Assembly (NCBI RefSeq): GCF_009650765.1
Contig: NZ_CP045740.1
Coordinates: 3,131,001-3,195,000, forward strand
Direction: 5' to 3'
Length of the DNA: 64,000 nt
Source of the DNA: Streptomyces sp. SUK 48
GTDB lineage: Bacteria > Actinomycetota > Actinomycetes > Streptomycetales > Streptomycetaceae
Shown: piece after piece, positions 16,972 through 28,537 of the stretch
How positions within the stretch are numbered: position 1 is the first letter of the stretch
Layout: each line of letters begins with the position of its first letter
Made by a program: the position numbers and the translations under genes
Notes under the pieces: generated by a model
Told to the model about the DNA's origin: nothing
Seen by the model: only the letters and a program-made list of their open reading frames with translations
The model's database searches: none

Positions 16972-18006
16972 ATGACCGAAAATCATCACCTGCCCTCCGA
17001 ACTCGATGTTCCCGCCGAGGCTCCCGACCGCAACCTCGCCCTGGAACTCGTCCGGGTGACCGAAGCCGCGGCGATGGCCGCCGGCCGCTGGGTCGGGCGC
17101 GGTGACAAGAACGGCGCCGACGGCGCCGCGGTGCGCGCCATGCGGTCCCTCGTCTCCACCGTCTCGATGAACGGCGTCGTCGTCATCGGCGAGGGGGAGA
17201 AGGACGAAGCCCCGATGCTCTTCAACGGGGAGCACGTCGGGGACGGCACCGGCCCCGAGGTGGACATCGCCGTCGACCCGATCGACGGCACCACGCTGAC
17301 CGCCAAGGGCATGCCTAACGCGATCGCCGTGCTGGCCGCCGCCGAGCGCGGCGCCATGTTCGACCCGTCCGCCGTGTTCTACATGGACAAGCTGGTCACC
17401 GGCCCCGAGGCCGCGGACTTCGTGGACATCGACGCGCCCGTCGCCGTGAACATCCGGCGGATCGCCAAGGCGAAGAAGGCGACCCCGGAGGACGTCACCG
17501 TCGTCATCCTGGACCGGCCCCGGCACGAGGGCCTGATCAAGGAGGTCCGGGAGGCCGGCGCCCGCATCAAGCTGATCTCCGACGGCGATGTCGCCGGCTC
17601 CGTCTACGCGCTGCGCGAGGGCACGGGCGTCGACCTGCTGCTCGGCATCGGCGGTACGCCGGAGGGCATCATCTCGGCCTGCGCCGTGAAGTGCCTGGGC
17701 GGCACGATCCAGGGCAAGCTGTGGCCCAAGGACGACGAGGAGCGGCAGCGGGCGATCGACGCCGGGCACGACCTCGACCGGGTGCTCATGACGGACGACC
17801 TGGTCTCCGGGGAGAACGTGTTCTTCGTGGCCACCGGCATCACCGACGGCGAGCTGCTGCGCGGGGTGCGGTACCGGTCGGAGACCGCGCTCACCGAGTC
17901 GATCGTGATGCGCTCGAAGTCGGGCACGGTGCGCCGGATCGACTCCGAGCACCGCCTGCGCAAGCTGCGGGCCTACAGCGCGATCGATTTCGAGCGGGCC
18001 AAGTAG
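16972..18006 (+). CDS. glpX: Class II fructose-1,6-bisphosphatase
   Basis: The 344-residue protein has the GlpX signatures: [31 protein letters not shown] with its metal-binding Glu/Asp, [10 protein letters not shown] and [12 protein letters not shown]. It removes the 1-phosphate of fructose 1,6-bisphosphate in gluconeogenesis and is the usual FBPase of Actinobacteria. The ATG has AAAGGTG nine bases upstream. A TAGAGT hexamer near 16914 could be the -10. It is monocistronic, with two hairpins just downstream. Confidence 0.97.
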   Translation: MTENHHLPSELDVPAEAPDRNLALELVRVTEAAAMAAGRWVGRGDKNGADGAAVRAMRSLVSTVSMNGVVVIGEGEKDEAPMLFNGEHVGDGTGPEVDIAVDPIDGTTLTAKGMPNAIAVLAAAERGAMFDPSAVFYMDKLVTGPEAADFVDIDAPVAVNIRRIAKAKKATPEDVTVVILDRPRHEGLIKEVREAGARIKLISDGDVAGSVYALREGTGVDLLLGIGGTPEGIISACAVKCLGGTIQGKLWPKDDEERQRAIDAGHDLDRVLMTDDLVSGENVFFVATGITDGELLRGVRYRSETALTESIVMRSKSGTVRRIDSEHRLRKLRAYSAIDFERAK

Positions 18007-18043
18007 GCCGAGGCCGAGCGGGCCAGGCGGTCCGCTCGGCGCG

Positions 18044-18107
18044 AGCGCCCCCTGTGCGGAGGGGGCGCTTTCGCTTGCCGGCCGGCTGTGTCGGCCGGCC
18101 CGGCAAG
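18044..18107 (+). terminator. Tandem terminator hairpins after glpX
   Basis: The first stem pairs AGCGCCCCCT with AGGGGGCGCT (18044-18070) and is followed by TTC. The second (18074-18107) pairs CTTGCCGGCCGG with its near complement ending CGGCAAG. They separate glpX from the convergent whiB-like gene, whose stop lies ten bases on. Confidence 0.75.
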
Positions 18108-18116
18108 CCGGCCTTG

Positions 18117-18491
18117 TCAGCCGGCTATGCGGTCCGTCGTCGCGCGGGTCGCCTTCTTCAGGTCCAGTTCGCGGCGGCGGCGCCGCGCCAGGACCACCCG
18201 GCGCTCGGCGGCCGTCAGACCGCCCCAGACGCCGTAGGGCTCGGGCTGGAGGAGTGCGTGTTCACGGCACTCGACCATGACCGGGCAGCGGGCGCAGACG
18301 CGCTTGGCCGCCTCCTCCCGGGACAGCCGGGCGGCGGTCGGCTCCTTGGACGGGGCGAAGAACAGCCCCGCCTCGTCACGCCGGCACACGGCCTCGGTGT
18401 GCCAGGGTGCCTCCTGGTCCCGCTCCCGTGCCGGCTCCCGCTGGGCCGGTACGGCAGCTACCTGCAAGGACGAATGCGGCGGTCGCAGCAC
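18117..18491 (-). CDS. WhiB-family iron-sulfur regulator
   Basis: The 124-residue protein has the four WhiB cysteines, C36 ([10 protein letters not shown]), C66, C69 (RVCARCPV) and C75 (VECREHAL), which hold a [4Fe-4S] cluster. The G(V/I)WGG turn ([13 protein letters not shown]) and a basic C-terminal helix (LARRRRREL) follow. WhiB proteins act with sigma factor region 4 as redox-responsive transcription factors in development and stress. The GTG start at 18491 has AGGAG seven bases upstream. By its position beside glpX it probably corresponds to the S. coelicolor paralogue called WblI, from memory. The N-terminus before C36 is longer than in WhiB or WhiD. Confidence 0.93.
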   Translation of the reverse strand: MLRPPHSSLQVAAVPAQREPARERDQEAPWHTEAVCRRDEAGLFFAPSKEPTAARLSREEAAKRVCARCPVMVECREHALLQPEPYGVWGGLTAAERRVVLARRRRRELDLKKATRATTDRIAG

Positions 18492-18623
18492 GGGTCTACT
18501 CCTGACGACGGCTTCGCGAGCGAGAGACGATGCAGCAAGCCCTACCCGCTGTACGCGCGCCTATGCACTGCGTTCCCAACCACGGGTGATTGCCGGGGAG
18601 TTCGCGGCCGTCCTTCGCGGCCG

Positions 18624-19322
18624 TCAACGGTCCAGGTGTCTGCGCAGCTTCCGCTCGACCTTGTCCTGGACCCGCTCCAGGATGTCCGAGACGAGCTTGC
18701 CCCGCTTGGGCCGGGCCTCCACATTGCCGAGGACGGCCCACCCGTCGACGTAGACGACCGGCGCGTCCGTCTCGGTCGAGTCCAGCGTCGCCACGTCGAA
18801 GTTGCCGAGGACGCCGCCGCCGGTGCCGCGCAGCGACACGTTCTCCGGGACGCGGATCTGGATGTCGCCGAAGACCGAGACCGCCTTGATCACGACCTGC
18901 TGGTACTCGAAGACCGCCTCGCTGAGGTCGATCTCGACGCTGCCGAAGACGGAGTACGCGTGCAGCCGGCGGCCGGCGCGCCAGCGGCCGCGGCGGACCG
19001 CGCTGCTGAAGACGGCCACCACGTTCGCGTCGGACTCGCTGGGTATGTCGTCCGTGGGGCGCGGCGGGGCGGGGGTGTAGGCGGCACGGGCGGAGTGCTG
19101 GTGGGCGGCGGGCAGGTCCTGGATGAAGACCTCCAGCTCGCCGACCGTCTTCGCGTGCAGCACGCCGTCCACGCGCTCGGCGTGCTCGTCGGCGGTGAGC
19201 CGGCCCTCGGCGAGGGCCTCGCGGAGGATGTCGGCGACCCGGTCGCGCTCGGCGTCCGAGGCGCGCAGGGCGGAGACGCTCGGGGTGGCGTCCTGGATAC
19301 GAACGGGCTTCTGAAGGTCCAC
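18624..19322 (-). CDS. DUF1707 / LiaF-like cell-wall stress protein
   Basis: Of 232 residues, about 17-70 form a DUF1707 (SHOCT-like) domain: [40 protein letters not shown]. About 115-205 resemble the cell-wall-active antibiotic response fold of LiaF/VraT relatives, with repeated [22 protein letters not shown] and GVLGNFDVA strands. A basic C-terminal helix follows. There is no membrane segment. The LiaF-type domain acts in envelope-stress signalling in Firmicutes; in Actinobacteria the role is not established. The GTG start has no clear ribosome binding site. The gene is divergent from the class I fumarase gene. Confidence 0.85.
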   Translation of the reverse strand: MDLQKPVRIQDATPSVSALRASDAERDRVADILREALAEGRLTADEHAERVDGVLHAKTVGELEVFIQDLPAAHQHSARAAYTPAPPRPTDDIPSESDANVVAVFSSAVRRGRWRAGRRLHAYSVFGSVEIDLSEAVFEYQQVVIKAVSVFGDIQIRVPENVSLRGTGGGVLGNFDVATLDSTETDAPVVYVDGWAVLGNVEARPKRGKLVSDILERVQDKVERKLRRHLDR

Positions 19323-19478
19323 GGCAGCAGCGTACCGAAACGCGATAGATCGCGACTAGGGGTGTGGATGACTCGACTGAGCCTTACCTCACAAGCCGGG
19401 CGCCGACGGCAGGTTCTACGCTGGACGGGCCCGCCAGCGTCGGCGGGCGCCGTCCGTCAGAGTGAGGAATGGGCTGAG

Positions 19479-21173
<1,695 letters not shown>

Positions 21174-21180
21174 CGCTCCC

Positions 21181-21214
21181 GGTGCGGCGGGGACGGCTCC
21201 CGCCCCGCCGCACC
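21181..21214 (+). terminator. Hairpin terminator after class I fumarase
   Basis: Twelve-base arms GGTGCGGCGGGG and CCCCGCCGCACC enclose a ten-base loop, eight bases after the fumarase stop. Confidence 0.75.
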
Positions 21215-21318
21215 ACCCGCCCCTCCCCCGCGGCCTCGCCTGACCCGTACGGGGGCCGGGCCGCGGCCGATGGCCCAACCCCCGGAACAACACGGGCCCC
21301 TCGACCGCTGTACCCGGT

Positions 21319-22704
21319 ATGAGCGAATACCGCATCGAGCACGACTCCATGGGCGAGGTCCGGGTACCGGCGGACGCCAAGTGGCGGGCGCAGACGCAGC
21401 GGGCCGTGGAGAACTTCCCCGTGTCCGGGCAGCGGATCGAGCGGGCGCACATCGAGGCGCTCGCCCGGATCAAGGCGGCCGCGGCGAAGGTGAACGCCGA
21501 ACTCGGGGTGCTGGACAAGGACGTCGCGGGGGCGATCCAGGAGGCGGCCGGGGAGGTCGCCCGGGGCGACTGGGACGAGCACTTCCCGGTCGACGTCTTC
21601 CAGACCGGTTCGGGCACCTCGTCCAACATGAACACCAACGAGGTCCTCGCGACCCTGGCGAGCGAGCGGCTCGGGCGCCCGGTGCATCCCAACGACCACG
21701 TCAACGCCTCGCAGTCGTCCAACGACGTCTTCCCCTCCTCGATCCACATCGCCGCCACCGCCGCCGTCACCCATGACCTGATCCCGGCCCTCGGCCACCT
21801 CGCCGCCGCGCTGGAGCGCAAGAGCGCCGAGTTCGCCGACGTGGTGAAGTCGGGCCGTACGCACCTGATGGACGCGACGCCGGTGACGCTGGGCCAGGAG
21901 TTCGGCGGCTACGCGGCGCAGGTCCGGTACGGCGTCGAGCGGCTGCGCGCCTCGCTGCCCCGGCTGGCCGAGCTGCCGCTGGGCGGCACCGCGGTGGGCA
22001 CCGGCATCAACACTCCGCCCGGGTTCTCCGCCGCCGTCATCGAGGAGGTCGCCCGCACCACCGGCCTGCCGCTGACCGAGGCCCGCGACCACTTCGAGGC
22101 GCAGGGCGCCCGGGACGGCATCGTGGAGACCAGCGGGCAGCTGCGGACCATCGCGGTCGGCCTGACGAAGATCGCCAACGATCTGCGCTGGATGGCTTCG
22201 GGCCCGCGCACCGGGCTCGCCGAGATCCGGCTGCCCGACCTCCAGCCGGGCTCCTCGATCATGCCGGGCAAGGTCAACCCGGTGGTGCCGGAGGCCGTGC
22301 TGATGGTCGCCGCCCAGGTCGTCGGCAACGACGCGACGATCGCCACCGCGGGCGCCGCCGGCAACTTCGAGCTGAACGTGATGCTCCCGGTCATCGCCAA
22401 GAACGTCCTGGAATCGATCCGGCTGCTGGCCAACGTGACCCGGCTGCTGGCGGACCGCACCGTCGACGGCATCACCGCCGACCGCGAACGCGCCCGCGAG
22501 TACGCCGAGTCCTCGCCGTCCGTCGTCACCCCGCTGAACAAGTACATCGGCTACGAGGAGGCCGCGAAGGTCGCCAAGAAGGCGCTCGCCGAACGCAGGA
22601 CGATCCGTCAGGTGGTCCTGGAGGGCGGGTACGTGGAGCGCGGCGAGCTGACCGCGGAGCAGCTCGACGAGGCGCTGGACGTGCTGCGGATGACCCGTCC
22701 GTAA
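21319..22704 (+). CDS. fumC: Class II fumarate hydratase
   Basis: The 461-residue protein belongs to the aspartase/fumarase superfamily. [16 protein letters not shown] is the first conserved region, [18 protein letters not shown] holds the catalytic His region, and the signature [15 protein letters not shown] carries the catalytic Ser loop. This cluster-free enzyme catalyses the same fumarate-malate step as the gene upstream, in the TCA cycle. It lies 145 bases behind the class I gene with a terminator between, so separate transcription is likely. Length and ends are standard for FumC. Confidence 0.97.
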   Translation: MSEYRIEHDSMGEVRVPADAKWRAQTQRAVENFPVSGQRIERAHIEALARIKAAAAKVNAELGVLDKDVAGAIQEAAGEVARGDWDEHFPVDVFQTGSGTSSNMNTNEVLATLASERLGRPVHPNDHVNASQSSNDVFPSSIHIAATAAVTHDLIPALGHLAAALERKSAEFADVVKSGRTHLMDATPVTLGQEFGGYAAQVRYGVERLRASLPRLAELPLGGTAVGTGINTPPGFSAAVIEEVARTTGLPLTEARDHFEAQGARDGIVETSGQLRTIAVGLTKIANDLRWMASGPRTGLAEIRLPDLQPGSSIMPGKVNPVVPEAVLMVAAQVVGNDATIATAGAAGNFELNVMLPVIAKNVLESIRLLANVTRLLADRTVDGITADRERAREYAESSPSVVTPLNKYIGYEEAAKVAKKALAERRTIRQVVLEGGYVERGELTAEQLDEALDVLRMTRP

Positions 22705-22799
22705 CCCCTGAGCGAACCTTTTCGGCCACCGCGCACGCGCACGGGGGAACCGTGACCCGCGCCGCAGCGCCCGTCCCGCCCGGCACCTAATATCTGCCC

Positions 22800-23489
22800 A
22801 TGACGGACGACGGAACGATGCGGCAAGCGGCGGCGGGACCTGCGGCGTACTGGGCGCCGGGGACCCAGATCCTGTGGCGTTACCGGGAGAACGGCGGCGC
22901 GAAGTTCCACATCGTGCGGCCCGTCACCGTCGTACGCGACGACGCCGAGCTGCTCGCCGTCTGGCTGGCCCCCGGCACGGAGTGCGTGAAGCCGGCCCTG
23001 GCCGACGGCACCCCGGTGCACCGCGAGCCGCTGGAGTCCCGCTACACCAAGCCGCGCACGGTGCGGCGGGACCGCTGGCTCGGCACCGGCGTGCTGAAGC
23101 TCGCCCAGCCCGGCGTGCCCTGGTCGGTGTGGCTGTTCTGGGAACCGGGCTGGCGGTTCAAGAACTGGTACGTCAACCTGGAGGAACCGCTGGTCCGCTG
23201 GGCGGGCGGGGTGGATTCGGAGGACCACTTCCTGGACATCGACGTACGCCCGGACCGCAGCTGGCACTGGCGCGACGAGGACGAGTTCGCACAGGCCCAG
23301 CGGGACGGCCTGATGCCCGCCGGGACCGCCGAGCGGGTCCGCGCGGCCGGGCGGGCGGCCCTGGAGGCGATCGCGGCCTGGGGGCCGCCGTTCTCGGAAG
23401 GCTGGCCGGGATGGCGCCCGGACGAGTCCTGGGCGGTACCGTCACTCCCCGAGGACTGGGACCGTACGCCCGCGCACGTGTCCTCATGA
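22800..23489 (+). CDS. DUF402 (FomD-like) phosphohydrolase family protein
   Basis: The 229-residue protein shows DUF402 features: YWAPGTQILWRYREN, the SVWLFWEPGWRFKNWYVNLEEP core with its conserved aromatic and Asn residues, and the metal-site acidic segment SEDHFLDIDVRPD...WHWRDEDEF. The family includes FomD, which hydrolyses cytidylyl-phosphonate intermediates, and nucleoside phosphatases; the substrate of this orphan copy is unknown. A TAATAT hexamer at 22788-22793 lies six bases before the ATG, so the transcript is probably leaderless. A C-terminal Trp/Pro-rich tail (PPFSEGWPGWRPDESW) is conserved in streptomycete homologues, as I remember them. Confidence 0.85.
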   Translation: MTDDGTMRQAAAGPAAYWAPGTQILWRYRENGGAKFHIVRPVTVVRDDAELLAVWLAPGTECVKPALADGTPVHREPLESRYTKPRTVRRDRWLGTGVLKLAQPGVPWSVWLFWEPGWRFKNWYVNLEEPLVRWAGGVDSEDHFLDIDVRPDRSWHWRDEDEFAQAQRDGLMPAGTAERVRAAGRAALEAIAAWGPPFSEGWPGWRPDESWAVPSLPEDWDRTPAHVSS

Positions 23490-23695
23490 GACTCTTGATG
23501 CGCCCCCGGGCAGGAAACGTAGGATCGTCCTCCGCAAGGGCGCTTCGGAGCGACAACTTCCGCGGCTTGCGCCGGGCTTGACCGATCGTCACCGAGGGGC
23601 GGCAAGGACGTGAACGAGGGGTATCAGGGGAGCACCGCCGGGCGCGCAGGCCACGCCGGTGGCACGGGAACTTCCCTCGGGTACACGGAAAATCC

Positions 23696-23721
23696 GTTCC
23701 CGGGGCACGTATTGCGGGTAT
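23696..23721 (+). promoter_or_regulatory. Candidate sigma-B-type promoter
   Basis: GTTC (23696-23699), 16 bases and GGGTAT (23716-23721) fit the streptomycete sigma-B consensus GNNT-N14-16-GGGTAY loosely (GTTC instead of GNNT at the fourth base). Two further GGGTAT/GGGTAC motifs lie within the preceding 110 bases. The site is 50 bases before the start of the PP2C regulator gene. Confidence 0.35.
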
Positions 23722-23770
23722 CGGGACTTCTGCGGGACCGACTGCGCGCCCGGCGCGCAGCCCCGGACGG

Positions 23771-25879
23771 ATGGATGCGACACGCGTGACGGAGCAGCCC
23801 ACCTCCTTCGAGCGCCCCGAGGCGGGCGCCGACCCCGCGGACGGCCGCGGGGCCCTGACGCATGCCCCGGAACCGGTCGGCACCCCCGTCTTACCCGTGC
23901 AGGCACGGGCGGACGGGACGCCGTCGGGGTCCGGGGCGGCCACCTCGTGTGGCCAGCCCATGGACGGCAAGGGGAAGGAGCCCCCAGTCAACGGCCCGGA
24001 GCACTCCCAGCCCGCCACCGCGGACGCCGGCGCGGCCCATCGCCCGCGTCCCGCGGAGGCCATTCCGCCGCAGCCGGGCGCCGACCAGGAGCGGTCTCCG
24101 GGCGGTCCGGAGCGCCGTACCGGCCGGGGTCTGCCGCCGGGGCGGCCGATGCCGATGCGGCGTGACGGCGACCGGCTCAGGTTCGTCGGCGCGGCCACCC
24201 GCCGGATCGCCCGCGGCCTCGACCTGGACGAGATCGTGATGGGTCTGTGCCGGGCCACGGTGCCGACGTTCTCGGACGCGATCCTCGTCTATCTGCGCGA
24301 CCCGCTGCCGGTCGGCGACGAACGGCCCACCGGCCCGGTCGTCCTGCGGCTGCGCCGTACCGACCGCATACCGGAGGAGCGGGACACCGACGGCGTCCTG
24401 CTGCCCGGCGCGTTCGAGCCGGAGCCCGAGCCGGTCGCGCTCGCCGAACTGTCCTCGCTGACCACCGAACTGTGCGAGGTGCGCCCCGGCGGCGCGCTGA
24501 ACGAGGTGCTGCGCGGGGTGCGCCCGGTGTTCGCGGACGCGCCCGCCGCCCGTGCCGCCCTGCCCGAACTGCTCGGCGACGGCGCGGAGGCGCTCGTCCC
24601 GTCCGGGCAGCACGCGATCCTCGCGCCGCTGCGCGGCCGGCGCCGGGTGATCGGTGCCGCCCTGTTCCTGCGCCGCCCCGAGCGCCTCGCGTTCGAGACG
24701 GACGATCTGCTGGTGGCCGCCCAACTGGCCACGCACAGCGCGCTCGGCATCGACAAGGCGGTCCTCTACGGCCGCGAGGCGTACATCGCCGACGAGTTGC
24801 AGCGCACCATGCTGCCCGAGACCCTGCCCCGCCCGACCGGGGTGCGGCTCGCCTCCCGGTATCTGCCGGCCGCGGAGACCGCGCGGGTGGGCGGCGACTG
24901 GTACGACGCGATCCCGCTGCCCGGCAGCCGGGTGGCGCTGGTGGTCGGCGACGTCATGGGCCACTCCATGACCTCGGCGGCGATCATGGGCCAGCTGCGC
25001 ACCACCGCGCAGACGCTGGCCGGGCTCGATCTGCCGCCGCAGGAGGTGCTGCACCACCTGGACGAGCAGGCGCAGCGGCTCGGCACCGACCGCATGGCGA
25101 CCTGTCTGTACGCCGTCTACGACCCGGTCACGCATCGCATCACCATCGCCAACGCCGGTCATCCGCCGCCCGTGCTGCTGCACCTGGGCGGGCGGGCCGA
25201 GGTGCTGCGGGTGCCGCCGGGCGCGCCGATCGGCGTCGGCGGGGTGGACTTCGAGGCGGTCGAGCTGGACGCGCCGGCCGGGGCCACGCTGCTGCTGTAC
25301 ACCGACGGCCTGGTGGAGTCCCGGCTGCGGGACGTGTGGACGGGCATAGAGCAGCTGCGCGAGCGGCTCGCCGCCACCGCGCAGCTGACGGGTCCGGACC
25401 ATCCGCCGCCGCTGGAGGCCCTGTGCGACGAGGTCCTCGACATGCTCGGGCCCGGCGACCGGGACGACGACATCGCGCTGCTCGCGGCCCGCTTCGACGG
25501 GATCGCGCCGAGCGATGTGGCGTACTGGACGCTGGAGCCGGAGGACTCGGCCCCGGGGCAGGCCCGCCGGCTGGCCCGGCGCGCGCTCGCCCGCTGGGAC
25601 ATGGAGGACCTCACCGACTCGGTGGAGCTGCTGGTCAGCGAGGTCGTGACGAACGCCGTACGGTACGCGTCGCGGCCGGTGACGCTGCGGCTGCTGCGCA
25701 CCCATGTGCTGCGCTGCGAGGTCGGCGACGACGTGCCGCAGCTGCCGCGGCTGCGGCAGGCGCGGGCCACCGACGAGGGCGGCCGGGGCCTGTACCTGGT
25801 CAACAAGCTGGCCCGGCGGTGGGGCGCGACGCGGCTGAGCACCGGCAAGGTGGTGTGGTTCGAGCTGCACCGCGGCTGA
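23771..25879 (+). CDS. GAF-SpoIIE PP2C phosphatase with HATPase tail
   Basis: The 702-residue protein begins with about 130 residues of low-complexity Pro/Gly/Ala sequence. A GAF-like domain (about 145-330), a SpoIIE PP2C domain (about 340-575; RVGGDWYDAIPLPG, LVVGDVMGHSMTSA, NAGHPPPVLL, LYTDGLVESR, DDIALLAARF) and a HATPase domain (about 590-702; LLVSEVVTNAVRYASRP, DEGGRGLYLV) follow. The metal-ligand aspartates of the phosphatase are present. It should act in partner switching, dephosphorylating an STAS-type antagonist while its own kinase-like domain may oppose that. ATG 23771 or GTG 23786 could be the start. It is a shorter relative of the gene at 2045-4633 and also appears stress-promoted. 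Confidence 0.88.
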   Translation: MDATRVTEQPTSFERPEAGADPADGRGALTHAPEPVGTPVLPVQARADGTPSGSGAATSCGQPMDGKGKEPPVNGPEHSQPATADAGAAHRPRPAEAIPPQPGADQERSPGGPERRTGRGLPPGRPMPMRRDGDRLRFVGAATRRIARGLDLDEIVMGLCRATVPTFSDAILVYLRDPLPVGDERPTGPVVLRLRRTDRIPEERDTDGVLLPGAFEPEPEPVALAELSSLTTELCEVRPGGALNEVLRGVRPVFADAPAARAALPELLGDGAEALVPSGQHAILAPLRGRRRVIGAALFLRRPERLAFETDDLLVAAQLATHSALGIDKAVLYGREAYIADELQRTMLPETLPRPTGVRLASRYLPAAETARVGGDWYDAIPLPGSRVALVVGDVMGHSMTSAAIMGQLRTTAQTLAGLDLPPQEVLHHLDEQAQRLGTDRMATCLYAVYDPVTHRITIANAGHPPPVLLHLGGRAEVLRVPPGAPIGVGGVDFEAVELDAPAGATLLLYTDGLVESRLRDVWTGIEQLRERLAATAQLTGPDHPPPLEALCDEVLDMLGPGDRDDDIALLAARFDGIAPSDVAYWTLEPEDSAPGQARRLARRALARWDMEDLTDSVELLVSEVVTNAVRYASRPVTLRLLRTHVLRCEVGDDVPQLPRLRQARATDEGGRGLYLVNKLARRWGATRLSTGKVVWFELHRG

Positions 25880-25890
25880 CGCGGCACGCA

Positions 25891-25931
25891 TGAGGGAGGG
25901 CGCCCGGTGAAGTACCGGGCGCCCTCCCTCA
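25891..25931. terminator. Strong bidirectional terminator
   Basis: TGAGGGAGGGCGCCCGGT and its exact complement surround a five-base loop. It serves the PP2C gene and the convergent penicillin-binding protein gene. Confidence 0.9.
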
Positions 25932-25938
25932 GGTCCGT

Positions 25939-28311
25939 CTACGGCTGTTGCTGGCGCTGCTGGTGTCCCAGCTGCTCCCGCTCTCCCCCGAGCTGGTCGA
26001 GCGGGTCGTCCGGGGAGGGGTCGCCGGTCGGCGCCCCGGTGGTCGGCGGCCCGGTCGGGGACTGCGTCGGCGACTTGGTCGGGGTCTGCGTCGGCGACTG
26101 GGTGGGCGACTGGGTCGGGGTGTGGGACGAGGACGGCGTACCCGACGGCGACTGCGAGGGCGACTGCGTCGGGGTGTGGCTGGTGCTGAGCGTCGGCGTC
26201 GGGGTCTCGACGGCGGCGCCCTGGGAGGTGTCCAGGTCGAACTTGCCGACGCTGTCCATCGCGTTGAAGGTGTAGGCGGCCCAGATCTGTGCGGGGTAGG
26301 TGCCGCCGTTGACCCGGCCGGTGCCCGGGAGCAGGCCGGTGGCGCCCGTCAGGGGAACCTGCGCGTGGGTCTTGGCGCTCTCGCCGAACAGGCCGACCGA
26401 GGTGACCAGGCCGGGCGTGTAGCCGGTGAACCAGGCCGACTTGTTGTTGTCGGACGTGCCCGTCTTGCCGGCCACCTGCTGCCCGTCCCGCGCGGGATTG
26501 GCCGCCACCGACACCCTGGCCGTACCGTCGTCGACCACGCCGGTGAGCACGGAGGTGACCGTGTCGGCCGCCGTCCTGCTGATCACCTGGTCGCCGACCG
26601 GGTTCGGGAGCGTGACGTCGCGGTCCTTGTGCTCGACCGACTTGATGATCGCCGGGGTGACCTTCTTGCCGTGGTTGTCGAGGGTCGCGTAGATGCCGGC
26701 CATCTCCAGCGGGCTCGCGCCCATGGAGCCCAGCGTCTGGGCGGGCACCGCCTGCATGCCGGTGGTGTCCATGCCGAGCTGCTTGGCGGTGCTCATCACC
26801 TTGTCCATGCCCACGTCGACGCCCATCTGCGCGAAGACGGAGTTGACGGAGTCGTCCATGGCCTTCTGGACGGTGATGTTCCCGTAGTCGGCGTGGTCCT
26901 CGTTGGGCGGGTCGAAGCCGACCTTGGCGCCGTGGTCGACCACCTGGCGGCCGCTGGTGCCGTCGTACACCGTGTCGGCGTTGATCGGCTTGCCGTCCTG
27001 GGTGACGGAGCCCTGCTGGAGCGCCGCGGCGAGGATCACCGGCTTGAAGGTGGAGGCGGGCTGGTAGTCGGTGCGGGTGGCGTTGTTGCGGAAGTGCTTG
27101 AAGTAGTCCGCGCCGCCGTACATCGCGAGGACCTTGCCGGTCTTCGGGTCCACGGACACGGCACCGGGCTGGACGTCGCCGTCGACGGAGCGCCTCTTCG
27201 CGTCCAGCTTGCTGGTCAGCTGCTCCTTGACGGCCTGTTCCAGCTGGTGCTGCTTGCCCTTGTCGATGTTGAGGGTGATGGTCCAGCCGCCCTTTTTCAC
27301 CAGCGCCTCGGCGTCGCCGATCGTGGCGGCGCTGCCCTGGGCGACCAGCTGCCGCTCCAGGGAGGCGTTGGCCGCGTCCACCAGGTAGCCGGTCTGGCCC
27401 TTCATGCCGGGCGCCGCCTTGGGCGCCTTCGGCTTCTCGAACTTCATGGCCTGGCGCTTGCCGGCGTCCAGCCAGTGCTGCTTGACCATGTTGTCCAGGA
27501 CGTAGTTCCAGCGCGCCTGGGCCAGCCGCTTGCCGGTGGGAGACGCCAGCGCCCAGTCGTACTCGTTGGGCGCCTGGAGCAGGGCCGCGAGGTAGGCGCC
27601 CTCCTCGACCGTGAGGTTCTTGGCGTCCTTGTGGTAGTACGCCTGCGACGCGGCCTGGATGCCGTAGGCGCCGCGGCCGTAGTAGCTGGTGTTGATGTAG
27701 CCCGCGAGGATGTAGTCCTTGGACTTCTGCCGGTCCAGCTTCAGCGAGATGACCAGTTCCTTCAGCTTGCGCGAGACGGTCTGGTTCTGGTCGAGGTAGT
27801 AGTTCTTGACGTACTGCTGGGTGATCGTCGAACCGCCCTGCGTACCGCGCCCCATGACGGTGTTGAGCACACCGCGGGCGGTACCCCGCAGGTCGACGCC
27901 GGAGTCGTGGTAGAAGCTCTTGTTCTCGGCGGCGACAAAGGTGAGCTGGACGTTCTTGGGGACCTGGTCGAGGTCGACGCTCTCCCGGTTGAGCTGCCCG
28001 GTGCGGGCGAGCATCGTGCCGTCGCCGTACTTGTAGATGTTGCTCTGGAGCTGGGCGTCGGCGTTGCCCGCCGGTATGTCCACCAGCATGTACGCGGCCG
28101 CGAAGCCGCCTATGCACAGCAGGCACAGTCCGAAGATCGTGCCGAGGATCTTCTTCCAGGTGAACAGCCGGCGCAGAAAGCTCTTGCGGGGTTTGCCCCC
28201 GGGCGCGCGACCCACCGATCCGTTTCCGGACTCGGGTGTCGAGCGGCGGCTCGGGGGCGCCGCGCGGTGTCCGCCGCGCTGTCGCGCTCGTCTCTCTTCC
28301 GCTCGTCCCAT
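25939..28311 (-). CDS. Class A penicillin-binding protein (bifunctional)
   Basis: The ATG at 28311 gives 790 residues. A basic cytoplasmic tail precedes one membrane helix (about 51-74). The glycosyltransferase domain (about 95-280) has FVAAENKSFYHDSGVD with the catalytic Glu and GGSTITQQYVKN. The transpeptidase domain (about 380-680) has the SxxK motif in ASTFKPV, SVN in DDSVNSVF and the KTG triad in VAGKTGTSDNN. It polymerises and cross-links peptidoglycan at the membrane. The C-terminus is a Thr/Pro/Ser/Gln-rich tail of about 50 residues, probably wall-spanning or disordered. It is monocistronic and divergent from the PadR gene. Confidence 0.95.
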   Translation of the reverse strand: MGRAEERRARQRGGHRAAPPSRRSTPESGNGSVGRAPGGKPRKSFLRRLFTWKKILGTIFGLCLLCIGGFAAAYMLVDIPAGNADAQLQSNIYKYGDGTMLARTGQLNRESVDLDQVPKNVQLTFVAAENKSFYHDSGVDLRGTARGVLNTVMGRGTQGGSTITQQYVKNYYLDQNQTVSRKLKELVISLKLDRQKSKDYILAGYINTSYYGRGAYGIQAASQAYYHKDAKNLTVEEGAYLAALLQAPNEYDWALASPTGKRLAQARWNYVLDNMVKQHWLDAGKRQAMKFEKPKAPKAAPGMKGQTGYLVDAANASLERQLVAQGSAATIGDAEALVKKGGWTITLNIDKGKQHQLEQAVKEQLTSKLDAKRRSVDGDVQPGAVSVDPKTGKVLAMYGGADYFKHFRNNATRTDYQPASTFKPVILAAALQQGSVTQDGKPINADTVYDGTSGRQVVDHGAKVGFDPPNEDHADYGNITVQKAMDDSVNSVFAQMGVDVGMDKVMSTAKQLGMDTTGMQAVPAQTLGSMGASPLEMAGIYATLDNHGKKVTPAIIKSVEHKDRDVTLPNPVGDQVISRTAADTVTSVLTGVVDDGTARVSVAANPARDGQQVAGKTGTSDNNKSAWFTGYTPGLVTSVGLFGESAKTHAQVPLTGATGLLPGTGRVNGGTYPAQIWAAYTFNAMDSVGKFDLDTSQGAAVETPTPTLSTSHTPTQSPSQSPSGTPSSSHTPTQSPTQSPTQTPTKSPTQSPTGPPTTGAPTGDPSPDDPLDQLGGEREQLGHQQRQQQP
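26023..26187 (-). repeat. Short tandem repeat coding for the TPTQSP tail of the PBP
   Basis: The 3' part of the PBP gene consists of imperfect units of about 12-18 bases encoding HTPTQSP, SPTQSPTQTP, TKSPTQSP and variants. Such tracts expand and contract easily and probably vary between strains. Confidence 0.7.
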
Positions 28312-28495
28312 GGGTCCTTCGCTCCGCTTCCGTCTTCGGTGGTCAGCTCCGAAAGCTAACACTCGCCTCTATGACAAAGGGCAACCGATCCGCTCTTTTG
28401 CGGACGTGAGAATCAGCACCCCGCCCCAAAGGAACCGACGGTTACCAGGGGTTTGAGGTTGCTCCGCGTCCCGAAGTCGCCGACCTGCTCCCCGT

Positions 28496-28530
28496 GCGTA
28501 TACACATTGCGTATACACGGTGTGTAGAGT
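28496..28530 (+). promoter_or_regulatory. Double GTATAC operator and -10 of the padR operon
   Basis: GCGTATACAC occurs twice, at 28496-28505 and 28509-28518, exactly 13 bases apart, each with a palindromic GTATAC core. A TAGAGT -10-like hexamer at 28525-28530 lies eight bases before the ATG at 28538, so transcription would start at or next to the start codon. This fits autoregulation by the PadR protein and a leaderless message. Confidence 0.5.
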
Positions 28531-28537
28531 GCAGGGC

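Noticed and set aside
18077..18120. GCCGGCC-rich repeat as an integration site
   Set aside because: Explained by the second terminator hairpin and the end of the whiB-like gene; no tRNA or integrase nearby.
23891..28126. A 1411-codon minus-strand frame across the PP2C and PBP genes
   Set aside because: It is an antisense and shifted shadow of two well-supported genes, typical of high-GC DNA; composition is Arg/Gly/Gln-rich with no domain.
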